Shown piece after piece: positions 8,590 through 15,952 of a DNA stretch of 64,000 bases. The notes under the pieces were generated by a model that was not told the origin of the DNA, did not search any database, and saw only the letters and a program-made list of their open reading frames with translations. Both the position numbers and the translations under genes were made by a program. The stretch is from Parasulfuritortus sp049322515 (GTDB lineage Bacteria > Pseudomonadota > Gammaproteobacteria > Burkholderiales > Thiobacillaceae): contig JBMOQW010000027.1 of the NCBI GenBank assembly GCA_049322515.1, forward strand, positions 134,909-198,908, in the 5' to 3' direction. Positions within the stretch are counted from its first letter, which is position 1. Every line of letters begins with the position of its first letter.

Positions 8590-8988
8590 TCAATCGGTAC
8601 GGCTGGCCCGCCATTGCGCCAAGCCGCGCTCGACATCGTCCGGATCCACCGCGATCAGGTCCGGCGCATAAGCCACCTCGATGAATTCGCTCACCAGCTG
8701 GCCGGCAGGATCATGGTGTGCGATCCACCAGACCCCGGGCACCCCGGTCTCATGGATGCTGGACAGACCGGCCAGGTCCATGCGGATATCGACCTCGCCC
8801 CGGCCGAGCCGGGCACGCAAGGCCTCGCGGTCGGTCGCGCTGAGTGGCAGGCTGCGCAGGTCGAGGGCGCCGCCTTCGCCGGTGCGCAGCAGGTTGTCGA
8901 GCAAAGTCTCGATCTCCCTCACCAGCGCCTCGGCGTTGCCGCTCGGCACGCCGTCCAGGGCCACCACGGGAATCTCAGCCAGGGCCAT
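8590..8988 (-). CDS. HupH/HyaF-type hydrogenase accessory protein (short, C-terminal-domain form)
   Basis: A 132-residue protein that resembles the C-terminal domain of HupH/HyaF/HoxV hydrogenase expression proteins: LPLSATDREALRARLGRGEVDI, then SSIHETGVPGVWWIAHHD and EFIEVAYAPDLI. Full-length HupH has about 280 residues with two such regions, so this is a single-domain version. Family members are thought to help assemble Fe-S clusters in the small subunit or to chaperone it. It overlaps the protease gene by 14 bases and lies 37 bases before hynS, a position consistent with acting on the small subunit. The family match is good; the exact role is inferred. Confidence 0.8.
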   Translation of the reverse strand: MALAEIPVVALDGVPSGNAEALVREIETLLDNLLRTGEGGALDLRSLPLSATDREALRARLGRGEVDIRMDLAGLSSIHETGVPGVWWIAHHDPAGQLVSEFIEVAYAPDLIAVDPDDVERGLAQWRASRTD

Positions 8989-9454
8989 GGCGCCAGGCTC
9001 CGATCAGGGAATGGATGTGGGCGCAGGCCATCGGCACCGCCGCCGCCACGGCCTCGGTCGGGTGTTCGCCCCAATCGACGCGGACCGGCTGGATGGCCAC
9101 CAGCGCACGGCGCGCCGGCCAGCTGTCGGTCAGCCGGGCGATCTGCATCAGGTCGACCAGGCCCACCTCATGCACGCTGGATTTGCGGTTGCCGGCCAGG
9201 AAGTGATCCATCGCTTCGCCCTCGAACAGGACCGTGGTCCCCGGCTCGGCATGCAGCTGGGCGGCATCGACCACGATCAGGGCATCGGTTTCGGCGATCG
9301 GTACCGCCAGGGTAAAACTCAGGGTACCGCCATCGAGGAGTTCGACGCTTTCGTCATCGGGGTCGAGTTGCCCGGACAGGGCCGCCAGGACATGGGCACC
9401 CACCCCTTCGTCGGACAACAGCGTGTTGCCCAGGCCGAGAATCAGGATTTTCAT
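8975..9454 (-). CDS. hupD: Hydrogenase maturation protease, HupD/HyaD family
   Basis: The protein has 159 residues and opens with ILGLGNTLLSDEGVG. Glu16, Asp63 (VVDAAQ) and His95 (VHEVGL) correspond to the nickel-sensing ligands Glu16, Asp62 and His93 of HybD. The enzyme removes the C-terminal tail of the large subunit after His583 once nickel is in place, which locks the active site. It is the first gene of the hydrogenase operon, so transcription probably begins in the gap upstream. The length is typical. HybD-like and HyaD-like members cannot be separated by eye, but the group 1 membership is firm. Confidence 0.93.
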   Translation of the reverse strand: MKILILGLGNTLLSDEGVGAHVLAALSGQLDPDDESVELLDGGTLSFTLAVPIAETDALIVVDAAQLHAEPGTTVLFEGEAMDHFLAGNRKSSVHEVGLVDLMQIARLTDSWPARRALVAIQPVRVDWGEHPTEAVAAAVPMACAHIHSLIGAWRHGPG

Positions 9455-9512
9455 GCCTTGAATCTAGCAATGGCTCTGGGAAACGCGAATTGAAAAGCTC
9501 AATATAGGTCCA

Positions 9513-9530
9513 GCGCTCCATGAAGAGCGC
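9513..9530 (-). promoter_or_regulatory. Palindrome in the hydrogenase operon promoter region
   Basis: GCGCTC-N6-GAGCGC lies in the 187-base gap between the chemoreceptor stop and the protease start, about 60 bases upstream of hupD. A TATATT on the minus strand (near 9503-9508) just downstream could be a -10 hexamer. It may be an operator. A sigma-54 site, common for hydrogenase operons, was not seen. Confidence 0.3.
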
Positions 9531-9641
9531 GTCAGTGCATGCTGATTTACTTATGAAGCGCACCGGGTAGAGAGGCACGCCGCCAGCCGTCCGATCCGGA
9601 GCCATCCTCGGCCAGCGCGATGACCCGCCCAGTCCCGAGGC

Positions 9642-11288
9642 TCAGCGGGTCCGGAACCGACCGCACAATTCCCGCAGGGTCGCCGACAGGGTCTCCAGTT
9701 CCCGCGCGGAGGCCGCCGTACCGGCCACTGCATGGCTGTTTTCCTCGGCATCCTGGGCGATCTGCTCGACCCGGCGGGCGATGTCGCGGGTCGCGCCGGC
9801 CTGTTCGCCGAGTGCCAGGGTGATGTCGTCGACCGCCAGGGTGACCTGCTCCGAGCTGGACCGGATGCCGGTCACTGAATGGCCGGCCTGATTGGCCAGC
9901 TGCACGCCCTCGTTGACTCGTCGCACGCCGGCTTCCATTTCCTCGGCGGCCTGGTTGGTGCGTTGCTGGATCTTGGCGATCATCTCGGCGATTTCCTGGG
10001 TCGAATTGCCGGTCCGCTCGGCCAGCTTGCGGACCTCGTCGGCCACCACCGCGAAGCCGCGTCCCTGCTCGCCGGCACGCGCCGCCTCGATGGCGGCGTT
10101 GAGCGCCAGCAGGTTGGTCTGGTCGGCGATTTCCTTGATCACGTTGACGATGTTGGAAATCTGCGTCGACAAAACCTCCAGGTCACGGATGGTGCCGGCT
10201 GCCGCATGCACGGATCCGGCGATCTGGGTCATCTCGCCGGCGGCGTCATGGATGATCCGGCCGCCCTCGTCGGACTGGGTCGCCGAGGCGAGCGCGGTCT
10301 GGTGCGCGGCGCGGGCATGTTCGCCCACCTGATCGATCGACACCGACAACTCCTCCACCGAGGCGGCCATGCTCGAGGCCGCTTCCGATTGCCGCTCGCT
10401 GACCGCGGCGCTCTGGTTGGCGGCGACCGACAGCGCGGTGGCCGAGCGGTTGAGATGGTCGACATTGCCGCTGATCGACTCGATCAGGCGCAGCAACTGC
10501 TCGCGCATGGCCTCCAGGGAGCCCACCAGATGCGCGACTTCATCCCGGCCCTCGGGCACCAGCCGGGCGGTCAGGTCACCCCCGGCAATCTTGCCGGCCA
10601 GGTCCATGCCCTGGCGCAAGGGGCGCACGATCGAGGTGGTGATGACCTGGCCGAGCCACAGGCTCATGACCAGGGCCACGCCAATCAGCACCGCCAGGAC
10701 CCGCTTGGCATGGCCCACCGTGTCGCGAAGATTGGCCAGCGAGGCCCTGGCACTCGCCTGAATGTGCGATTCGAGGTGATCGATTTCCTCGATGTAACGC
10801 TCGAAGGCGGCATCGAACTCAGCATCCAGGCGGTGGAATTCCTCGCTGGCCAAGGTCCGCCCCAGGGTCGCGTGCCGCGACTTGAGGGCAGCCTCCAGGG
10901 CCTCGAAACGCCCGAGACTGGCTTCCACCATCGCCTTGGCCTCGGTGCTTTCGACCGGCTTGAAGCGACCCTCGTCGTTCTCGCCCCCCTCGCGCATGGC
11001 CACCAGGTACCAGCGCGCCTCCTGCATCAGGGCGTTCACTGCATCGATCGATTCGGCCGAGTCGCCGGCCATGATTTCTTCGAACTTCAGGTGGGCCTCG
11101 GTGGCCAGCAGCTTGGCCTCCATCACGGCGTCAACCAGGGGCGCGTTGGTCTCACCGACGTGGATTCCAGTGTCGCCGACCTTGCCCGCGAAGTACCAAC
11201 CCAGGCCGCCGGCGACCAGCGTGACCAGGGCTGCGCCCAGGAAAGCGACCCGCAAACGGGTGCTGATCGTGAAATCGTTGATGGCCAT
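9642..11288 (-). CDS. Methyl-accepting chemotaxis protein
   Basis: The protein has 548 residues. The first membrane helix is near 13-35, a helical periplasmic sensor follows (about 36-190, four-helix-bundle type with no recognisable ligand pocket), the second helix is near 193-215, then a HAMP domain (SIVRPLRQGMDLAGKIAGGDLTARL) and a long signalling coiled coil. The hairpin tip is conserved (IVNVIKEIADQTNLLALNAAIEAARAGEQGRGFAVVADEVRKLAERT) apart from being given here only as a hallmark region near residues 385-425. It lacks a C-terminal CheR-binding pentapeptide. It lies between the TRAP transporter and the hydrogenase operon on the same strand, so the transporter ligand or the redox state are possible stimuli, but neither is shown. 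Confidence 0.95.
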   Translation of the reverse strand: MAINDFTISTRLRVAFLGAALVTLVAGGLGWYFAGKVGDTGIHVGETNAPLVDAVMEAKLLATEAHLKFEEIMAGDSAESIDAVNALMQEARWYLVAMREGGENDEGRFKPVESTEAKAMVEASLGRFEALEAALKSRHATLGRTLASEEFHRLDAEFDAAFERYIEEIDHLESHIQASARASLANLRDTVGHAKRVLAVLIGVALVMSLWLGQVITTSIVRPLRQGMDLAGKIAGGDLTARLVPEGRDEVAHLVGSLEAMREQLLRLIESISGNVDHLNRSATALSVAANQSAAVSERQSEAASSMAASVEELSVSIDQVGEHARAAHQTALASATQSDEGGRIIHDAAGEMTQIAGSVHAAAGTIRDLEVLSTQISNIVNVIKEIADQTNLLALNAAIEAARAGEQGRGFAVVADEVRKLAERTGNSTQEIAEMIAKIQQRTNQAAEEMEAGVRRVNEGVQLANQAGHSVTGIRSSSEQVTLAVDDITLALGEQAGATRDIARRVEQIAQDAEENSHAVAGTAASARELETLSATLRELCGRFRTR

Positions 11289-11372
11289 GATGACCCCCAG
11301 TCCGTTGATGGCTGGGAACGATTATCAACGGCTACCCGATGATCAATAGCCCACTGATGTCGGGTTGACCGC

Positions 11373-13175
11373 CTAGTTGGCCCACAGCCCTGGCAACCAG
11401 AGCGACAGGAACGGCAGCGCCGAGATGGTCAGCGCGCCGAGGAACATCGCCGCCACCGCCGGCAACACCGACACCATCACTTCGCGCAGCGGCTTGGCGA
11501 ACATGGCCGAGGCGAAATACAGGTTCATGCCGGCCGGTGGAAACAGGAAAGCCATCTCCAGGTTGGCCAGGAAGATCACGCCGAAATGGACCGGATCGAT
11601 GCCGTAAGCCAAGGCCACCGGCAGCAGCAAGGGCACCAGGACCACGATGGCGGCATAGATCTCCATCAGGGCCCCGGCCACGATCAGGAACAGGTTGAGC
11701 GCGACCAGGAAGGCGAAGGTGCTGGGCAGGAGGGCTTGCACCCACTCGATGGCTTGATCGGGGATACCGGCATCGACCAGGAAATTGGTCAGGCCCAGGG
11801 CCATGCCCAGGATCAGCATGATGCCGCCGATCACCTGGGCACATTCCACCAGCAAGCCGGCCAGGTCACGCCAGGCCAGTTCGCGGTGCGCCACGGTCTG
11901 GGTCAGGAGCGCGTACAGGGCGGTCAGGGCGGCGCTCTCGGTGGGTGTCGCCAGGCCGCTGACCATCGCCCCGATCGCCACCACCGGCGCCAGCAACTCC
12001 CATTTCGCTGCCCAGGCCGCGCATGCCAGCGGCACCCGCTCGACCGTGACCGGCGGCCGGGTCTCGCCCCGGCGCAGGAATCCGCCCACCCCGAGCAGGA
12101 AGGCAATCATCACCAGGGCCGGCAGCACCCCGGCCAGGAACATGGTGTTGATCGGCACCCGGGCGATGATCGCGTACATGATCAGCGGCACCGACGGGGC
12201 CAGCAGTACGCCGAGCGCGCTGGCGCTGGTGACCAGGCCGATGCCGCGCCGCTCCGGAAAGCCGGCCCGCACCAGCAAGGGCAGCAGCAGCCCGCCCAAG
12301 GCCAGAATGGTCACCCCGCTGCCGCCGGTGAGCGCGGTGAAGAAGGAGCACAGCACGGCCCCGGCGATCGCGGTACCGGCCACGCCGCCCCCGAACAGCG
12401 ACGTGAACAGGGTGCCCAGGCGCACCGCCGCCTGGGTCCGGGCGAACACCAGCCCGGCCAGGGTGAACAAGGGCAGCGCCGGCAGCGAGGGATTCACGGT
12501 GATCTGGTAATGGCTGAGCGGCACCGCCGCGAGCGGCTGGCCTTCCTGCCAGAACAGCGCCAGGGCCAGGCCACCCAGGACCGCGAACACCGGCGCACCG
12601 GACAGCAGCAGGGTCAGCAGCCAGAGCGCGAACGGCCAGAGCGGCAAGGTCGCACCGTCGAAGGCCGCGGCGAACTGCCAGCCGATCAAGGGCAAGGCCA
12701 AGGCGGGCACGACGCGCCAGCCCGACGCCATCAGGCGCGCACCCAGCCGGATGCCGAGCCAGGCGAAGCCCAGCGGCATGACGGCCTGGATCGTCCAGGC
12801 AGGGATGCCGTAGGCGAGCGCGCGCGGCGCGGCCATCTCGCTCGCCACGAACTGCCCGCTGGCATGCGCCAGCAGGCCACAGATCAGGGCCGTGCTGGCC
12901 CCGGCGTACCCTTCGGCGAAGCGCCGGACATGCGGATGGCCGACCGCCGCCAGACCGGCGCCCAGGGAAGTCAGGTGACCGCCCCGCGCCGCCACCAGGG
13001 CGCCAAACATGGCCAGCACCAGGCCGAGGTGCTGGACCAGGACCGGCGCGTTGGCAATGCCGGCCCCCGACAGGGGCCGCGCGGCGATCTCGAGAATCGG
13101 GATCGCCAGCATCAGCGCCAGCGCCACGCCGGCCACCAGGGCATCGGCGCGACCCAGCCGGGCCCAGGCGTTCAT
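11373..13175 (-). CDS. TRAP transporter fused membrane subunit (DctQ-DctM)
   Basis: The protein has 600 residues and many hydrophobic helices. The first ~170 residues form a DctQ-like four-helix part (MNAWARLGRADALVAGVALAL, later WLGIRLGARL). The remainder is the DctM permease, with the gated glycine-rich signature LCSFFTALTGGSGVTILALGG and the paired region LAPSVPLIMYAI-INTMFLAG. Fusion of the small and large membrane parts is common in TRAP systems such as SiaQM. The gene begins four bases after the DctP stop, so the two are coupled. The complex uses a Na+ gradient to import a substrate delivered by DctP, usually a carboxylate. The substrate is not evident. Confidence 0.92.
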   Translation of the reverse strand: MNAWARLGRADALVAGVALALMLAIPILEIAARPLSGAGIANAPVLVQHLGLVLAMFGALVAARGGHLTSLGAGLAAVGHPHVRRFAEGYAGASTALICGLLAHASGQFVASEMAAPRALAYGIPAWTIQAVMPLGFAWLGIRLGARLMASGWRVVPALALPLIGWQFAAAFDGATLPLWPFALWLLTLLLSGAPVFAVLGGLALALFWQEGQPLAAVPLSHYQITVNPSLPALPLFTLAGLVFARTQAAVRLGTLFTSLFGGGVAGTAIAGAVLCSFFTALTGGSGVTILALGGLLLPLLVRAGFPERRGIGLVTSASALGVLLAPSVPLIMYAIIARVPINTMFLAGVLPALVMIAFLLGVGGFLRRGETRPPVTVERVPLACAAWAAKWELLAPVVAIGAMVSGLATPTESAALTALYALLTQTVAHRELAWRDLAGLLVECAQVIGGIMLILGMALGLTNFLVDAGIPDQAIEWVQALLPSTFAFLVALNLFLIVAGALMEIYAAIVVLVPLLLPVALAYGIDPVHFGVIFLANLEMAFLFPPAGMNLYFASAMFAKPLREVMVSVLPAVAAMFLGALTISALPFLSLWLPGLWAN

Positions 13176-13179
13176 CGCT

Positions 13180-14178
13180 TCATTTCGCCGCGCCGGCGCG
13201 GTAGGCCTTGAGCAGGGCGACGACTTCGTCGAAGGTCTCGGCCGGCACCATCTGGCCCCGGATCTGCGGGTACAGGGCGTCGGCCAGGGCGCGCCACTCC
13301 TGTAGCTGCGCCGGCGTCGGCCGGGTCACGTTCAGGCCGCGCTTCTGCATCGCCGCGACCGCCTCGTCGACCTCCTTGCGCGCCTGGGCACGAATCCGTT
13401 GCCCGGCCTGCGCCCCGGCCTCGCGCACCGCCGCCTGCGCGGCCGGGCTCATGCCATCCCAGGCCTTGCGGGTGATCACCAGGGCACCGACGATGGGCGC
13501 CCAGTTCAGGTCCAGCATGTATTTCGCGCGGTCATAGACCTGGGTGGCGAGGGCGAAATACGGCGTCGAGGGCACCGCGTCGATCATCCCGGTCTGGATC
13601 GCCGGCAGGATGTCGGCGGTTTCCAGCGGCACCGGGGTGTAGCCCAGGCTTTTCATGATCGCCTGCTGTTCGGTCTCGCTGCCCCAGCTGAAGAATTTCA
13701 TGGCCTTGTAATCGGCCGGCCGCGCGCCAGGCCGCGTGCTGAAGAAACGGACCCAGCCGGCATCCCCCCAGGCCAGGATGACGAAGCCACGCTCGAGGAA
13801 TTTCTTCTCCATGTCGGCACGCAGCTTCTCGCGCACATAGTCGACCTCCTCCCAGCTGCGGAACATCAGGGGCATGTTCTGCAGGGCGCTGATCGAAGGC
13901 TCGATCTCGCGCAAGCCGGCCACCGAGAACAGCCCGCCCTGCAACTGGCCGATGCGCATGCGCCGCACCATGTCGGCCTCGCCGCCCTGGCTGCCATCGG
14001 GATAGACCAGGTACTTGCCGCCCCCCTCGGCCTTGCGCCAAGCCTCGCCCAACTCCAGCAACTGGCGGTGATAGAGGGAGTTCTTGGGCGCCAGGGTACC
14101 GATGCGCAAGGGGCCGGCGGCCAGGGCCTGGGTGGCGCACAGGGCGGCCAGCAGGAGCAGGAGATAGTTTCGGATCAT
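13180..14178 (-). CDS. TRAP transporter substrate-binding protein, DctP family
   Basis: The protein has 332 residues with a Sec signal peptide (MIRNYLLLLLAALCATQALA). The mature part begins GPLRIGTLAPKNSLYHRQLLELGEAW, the usual DctP opening. It contains the family motif region around FFSTRPGARPADYKAMKFFSWGSETEQQAIMKSLGYTPVPL with a conserved basic residue that would hold a substrate carboxylate, then AIQTGMIDAVPSTPYFALATQVYD. It delivers substrate in the periplasm to the fused QM permease. The neighbouring TatT lipoprotein suggests the TatPT subtype, where DctP pairs with a TPR lipoprotein. The substrate is unknown; hydrophobic ligands have been proposed for TatP. Confidence 0.93.
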   Translation of the reverse strand: MIRNYLLLLLAALCATQALAAGPLRIGTLAPKNSLYHRQLLELGEAWRKAEGGGKYLVYPDGSQGGEADMVRRMRIGQLQGGLFSVAGLREIEPSISALQNMPLMFRSWEEVDYVREKLRADMEKKFLERGFVILAWGDAGWVRFFSTRPGARPADYKAMKFFSWGSETEQQAIMKSLGYTPVPLETADILPAIQTGMIDAVPSTPYFALATQVYDRAKYMLDLNWAPIVGALVITRKAWDGMSPAAQAAVREAGAQAGQRIRAQARKEVDEAVAAMQKRGLNVTRPTPAQLQEWRALADALYPQIRGQMVPAETFDEVVALLKAYRAGAAK

Positions 14179-14196
14179 GGCGATTCCAGAGTGGGA

Positions 14197-15159
14197 TCAG
14201 AACAAGTCGTCGGCCTGACCGAGCAGCCATGCCGCGCGCCGGCGCATCACCTCATTGGCCAGGGCCTGGGGCTGATCCGCCACGGGCTCGATGGCCAGGG
14301 CCTGGCGCAGCAGCGCCTCGAACAGGGTGCGGTCACCGGCCGGCAGGGCGACCGCCTCTGCCTTGGCGACCAGCGGTCCAGCCGTGCGTCCGGCCGACTG
14401 GGCAATGGCCTGGTCGTGCCAGGCCCGGGCCTGGGCGGCCTGCCCGCCCGGTCGCGCACCCTCGAAGGTGGCCAACAGGCTGGTCAGGCTGCCATGACCC
14501 CAGTCCGGATCGGCAGCCCAGGCCAGGCGGGCCAGGCGGGCGGCCGCCGGGAGATCGGCCACCGCTTCCGGACTGTCCGTGCTGAGTGCGATCGACCCGC
14601 CCCAGGCCGCGGCGGTCCAGTAGGCCAGGCCCACCTGCGCAGGATCGAGGGGCGGCGGCATGCCGGCGCCGGTCAAGGACTCGAACAATCCGGGGGTATG
14701 GCGGGTCAGCGCCGCGCGGCCATGGCCATAGGCGCGTCGATACAAGCGCGCCGCCCGCTGGCGCAGCGCCGTCGCGGCCTGGAGGTCGGTCGCTTCGCGC
14801 TGGTCGGCCTCGAAAGCGACGAAGGCATAGGCATACTGGGTGAAACCGGCCACCGTGGTTTCGGCCAGGCCGGTGTGTCCCGGTTGTTCACGTAGCAGGG
14901 CCTCGGATAGTTTCAGGTAGAAGGCGCTCGCCTCGCGGGCCAGCTCGAGATCGGTTTCAGCGGCCTGGCCCTGGGCGGCGAGGCTGTCCGCGACACCGCC
15001 GATGATCATTTGCCGGGGCGAGCAGCCGGACAGCGCAATCAACCAGACACCGGCCAGGACCAGCGTCCAGGCCCTCAACCATGACGAAGACAACGCGAAT
15101 CCAGGGGCGGGCAAACAATCCCGGCACCTTAATCGAGACAGATGACAGCGACGTGACAA
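14197..15159 (-). CDS. TatT, TRAP-associated lipoprotein
   Basis: A lipoprotein with a signal segment and lipobox (VWLIALSGC). The rest is helical and repeats TPR-like pairs (ARLYRRAYGHGRAALTRHTPGLFESL; AARLARLAWAADPDWGHGSLTSLLATFEGARPGG). These features match TatT (Tp0956), which forms a trimer that binds DctP-type TatP through a channel. The frame opens at TTG 15159. A start at TTG 15093 or 15078 would give a more normal signal peptide, so the N-terminus is uncertain. It stands first in the three-gene TRAP operon, 18 bases before dctP. The combination of T, P and fused QM makes a full TatPT system. Confidence 0.82.
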   Translation of the reverse strand: MSRRCHLSRLRCRDCLPAPGFALSSSWLRAWTLVLAGVWLIALSGCSPRQMIIGGVADSLAAQGQAAETDLELAREASAFYLKLSEALLREQPGHTGLAETTVAGFTQYAYAFVAFEADQREATDLQAATALRQRAARLYRRAYGHGRAALTRHTPGLFESLTGAGMPPPLDPAQVGLAYWTAAAWGGSIALSTDSPEAVADLPAAARLARLAWAADPDWGHGSLTSLLATFEGARPGGQAAQARAWHDQAIAQSAGRTAGPLVAKAEAVALPAGDRTLFEALLRQALAIEPVADQPQALANEVMRRRAAWLLGQADDLF

Positions 15160-15259
15160 CGAGGTGTCGCCAGAACGGCGAGACCGGGTTCATCACGCCG
15201 TCATGGTCACGCCTCGAGGTCGTCCCCCTTTCATTGCACAGGGGAGCGTTCCCTGTCCG

Positions 15260-15640
15260 TCAGATGCGAAGCAACGCCAGGATGGCGCCGATTTCCCGCT
15301 TCAGCGCGGCGAGATCAGGGGCTGCACCGGCTGCTTCGACCGGGAGGGCCTCGGGCGCGGCGTCCCCGGCATTTTCCTGCAGAAGACGATTCCGGGCGCC
15401 CGTGATGGTGAAACCTTCCTCATACAGCAAGGCACGGATGCGACGGATCAGCATGACTTCGTGATGCTGGTAATAGCGGCGGTTGCCACGCCGCTTGACC
15501 GGCTTCAGCTGGCTGAACTCCTGTTCCCAGTAGCGCAGCACGTGCGGCTTGACCGCACATAGTTCACTGACCTCGCCGATGGTGAAATAGCGCTTCGACG
15601 GGATCGGCGGCAGGTCACGCGTGGCCAGAGGTTCCGACAT
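15260..15640 (-). CDS. MerR-family regulator following ihfA
   Basis: The protein has 126 residues. The N-terminal winged helix is of MerR type: KRYFTIGEVSELCAVKPHVLRYWEQEF, with RRGNRRYYQHHEVMLIRRIRALLYEEGFTITGARNRL. It lacks the cysteines of metal-sensing MerR proteins, and the C-terminal part is short and Ala-rich, ending in a small helix (ALKREIGAILALLRI). This is the conserved MerR-like gene that follows ihfA in many beta- and gammaproteobacteria; its target is not known. The start overlaps the ihfA end by 26 bases, which implies coupled translation. The weak hairpin at 15238-15256 downstream lacks a T-run. Confidence 0.9.
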   Translation of the reverse strand: MSEPLATRDLPPIPSKRYFTIGEVSELCAVKPHVLRYWEQEFSQLKPVKRRGNRRYYQHHEVMLIRRIRALLYEEGFTITGARNRLLQENAGDAAPEALPVEAAGAAPDLAALKREIGAILALLRI

Positions 15641-15926
15641 CGACCGCCTCGACCATGGCTTTGAGTTTCTGACTGGCGTGGAAGGTCACCACGCGGCGTG
15701 CGGAAATCGGCATTTCCTCGCCGGTCTTGGGGTTGCGCCCGGGTCGTTGGGGCTTTTCCCGCAGTTGGAAGTTGCCGAAGCCGGACAGTTTGACGCTGTC
15801 GCCTTTCTCCAGCGCGAAGCGAATCTCCTCGAAGAAGTTTTCCACCATTTCCTTGGCTTCGCGTTTGTTCAGGCCGACCTGGTCGAACAGGAGGTCGGCG
15901 AGTTCTGCTTTGGTCAGGGTCGTCAT
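15615..15926 (-). CDS. ihfA: Integration host factor subunit alpha
   Basis: The protein has 103 residues and is a typical HU/IHF fold. It starts TTLTKAELADLLFDQVGLNKREAKEMVENFFEEI and carries the DNA-binding arm GFGNFQLREKPQRPGRNPKTGEE with the conserved intercalating proline, then ISARRVVTFHASQKLK. The sequence and the position directly after pheT identify IhfA rather than HU. With IhfB it bends DNA by about 160 degrees at specific sites and assists transcription, recombination and replication. It lies 26 bases after pheT, and the merR-like gene overlaps its end. Nap and hydrogenase promoters are often IHF-assisted, though no site is demonstrated here. Confidence 0.97.
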   Translation of the reverse strand: MTTLTKAELADLLFDQVGLNKREAKEMVENFFEEIRFALEKGDSVKLSGFGNFQLREKPQRPGRNPKTGEEMPISARRVVTFHASQKLKAMVEAVDVGTSGHA

Positions 15927-15952
15927 GATTGGGTGAATCCGGATCGCGGGGT

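Noticed and set aside
9455..9641. Sigma-54 promoter for the hydrogenase operon
   Set aside because: No TGGCAC-N5-TTGC pattern was found on the minus strand.
15170..15259. tRNA-Pro, which often follows the ihfA-merR pair in betaproteobacteria
   Set aside because: No cloverleaf is present on either strand. The hairpin at 15238-15256 was considered as a terminator but has no T-run.
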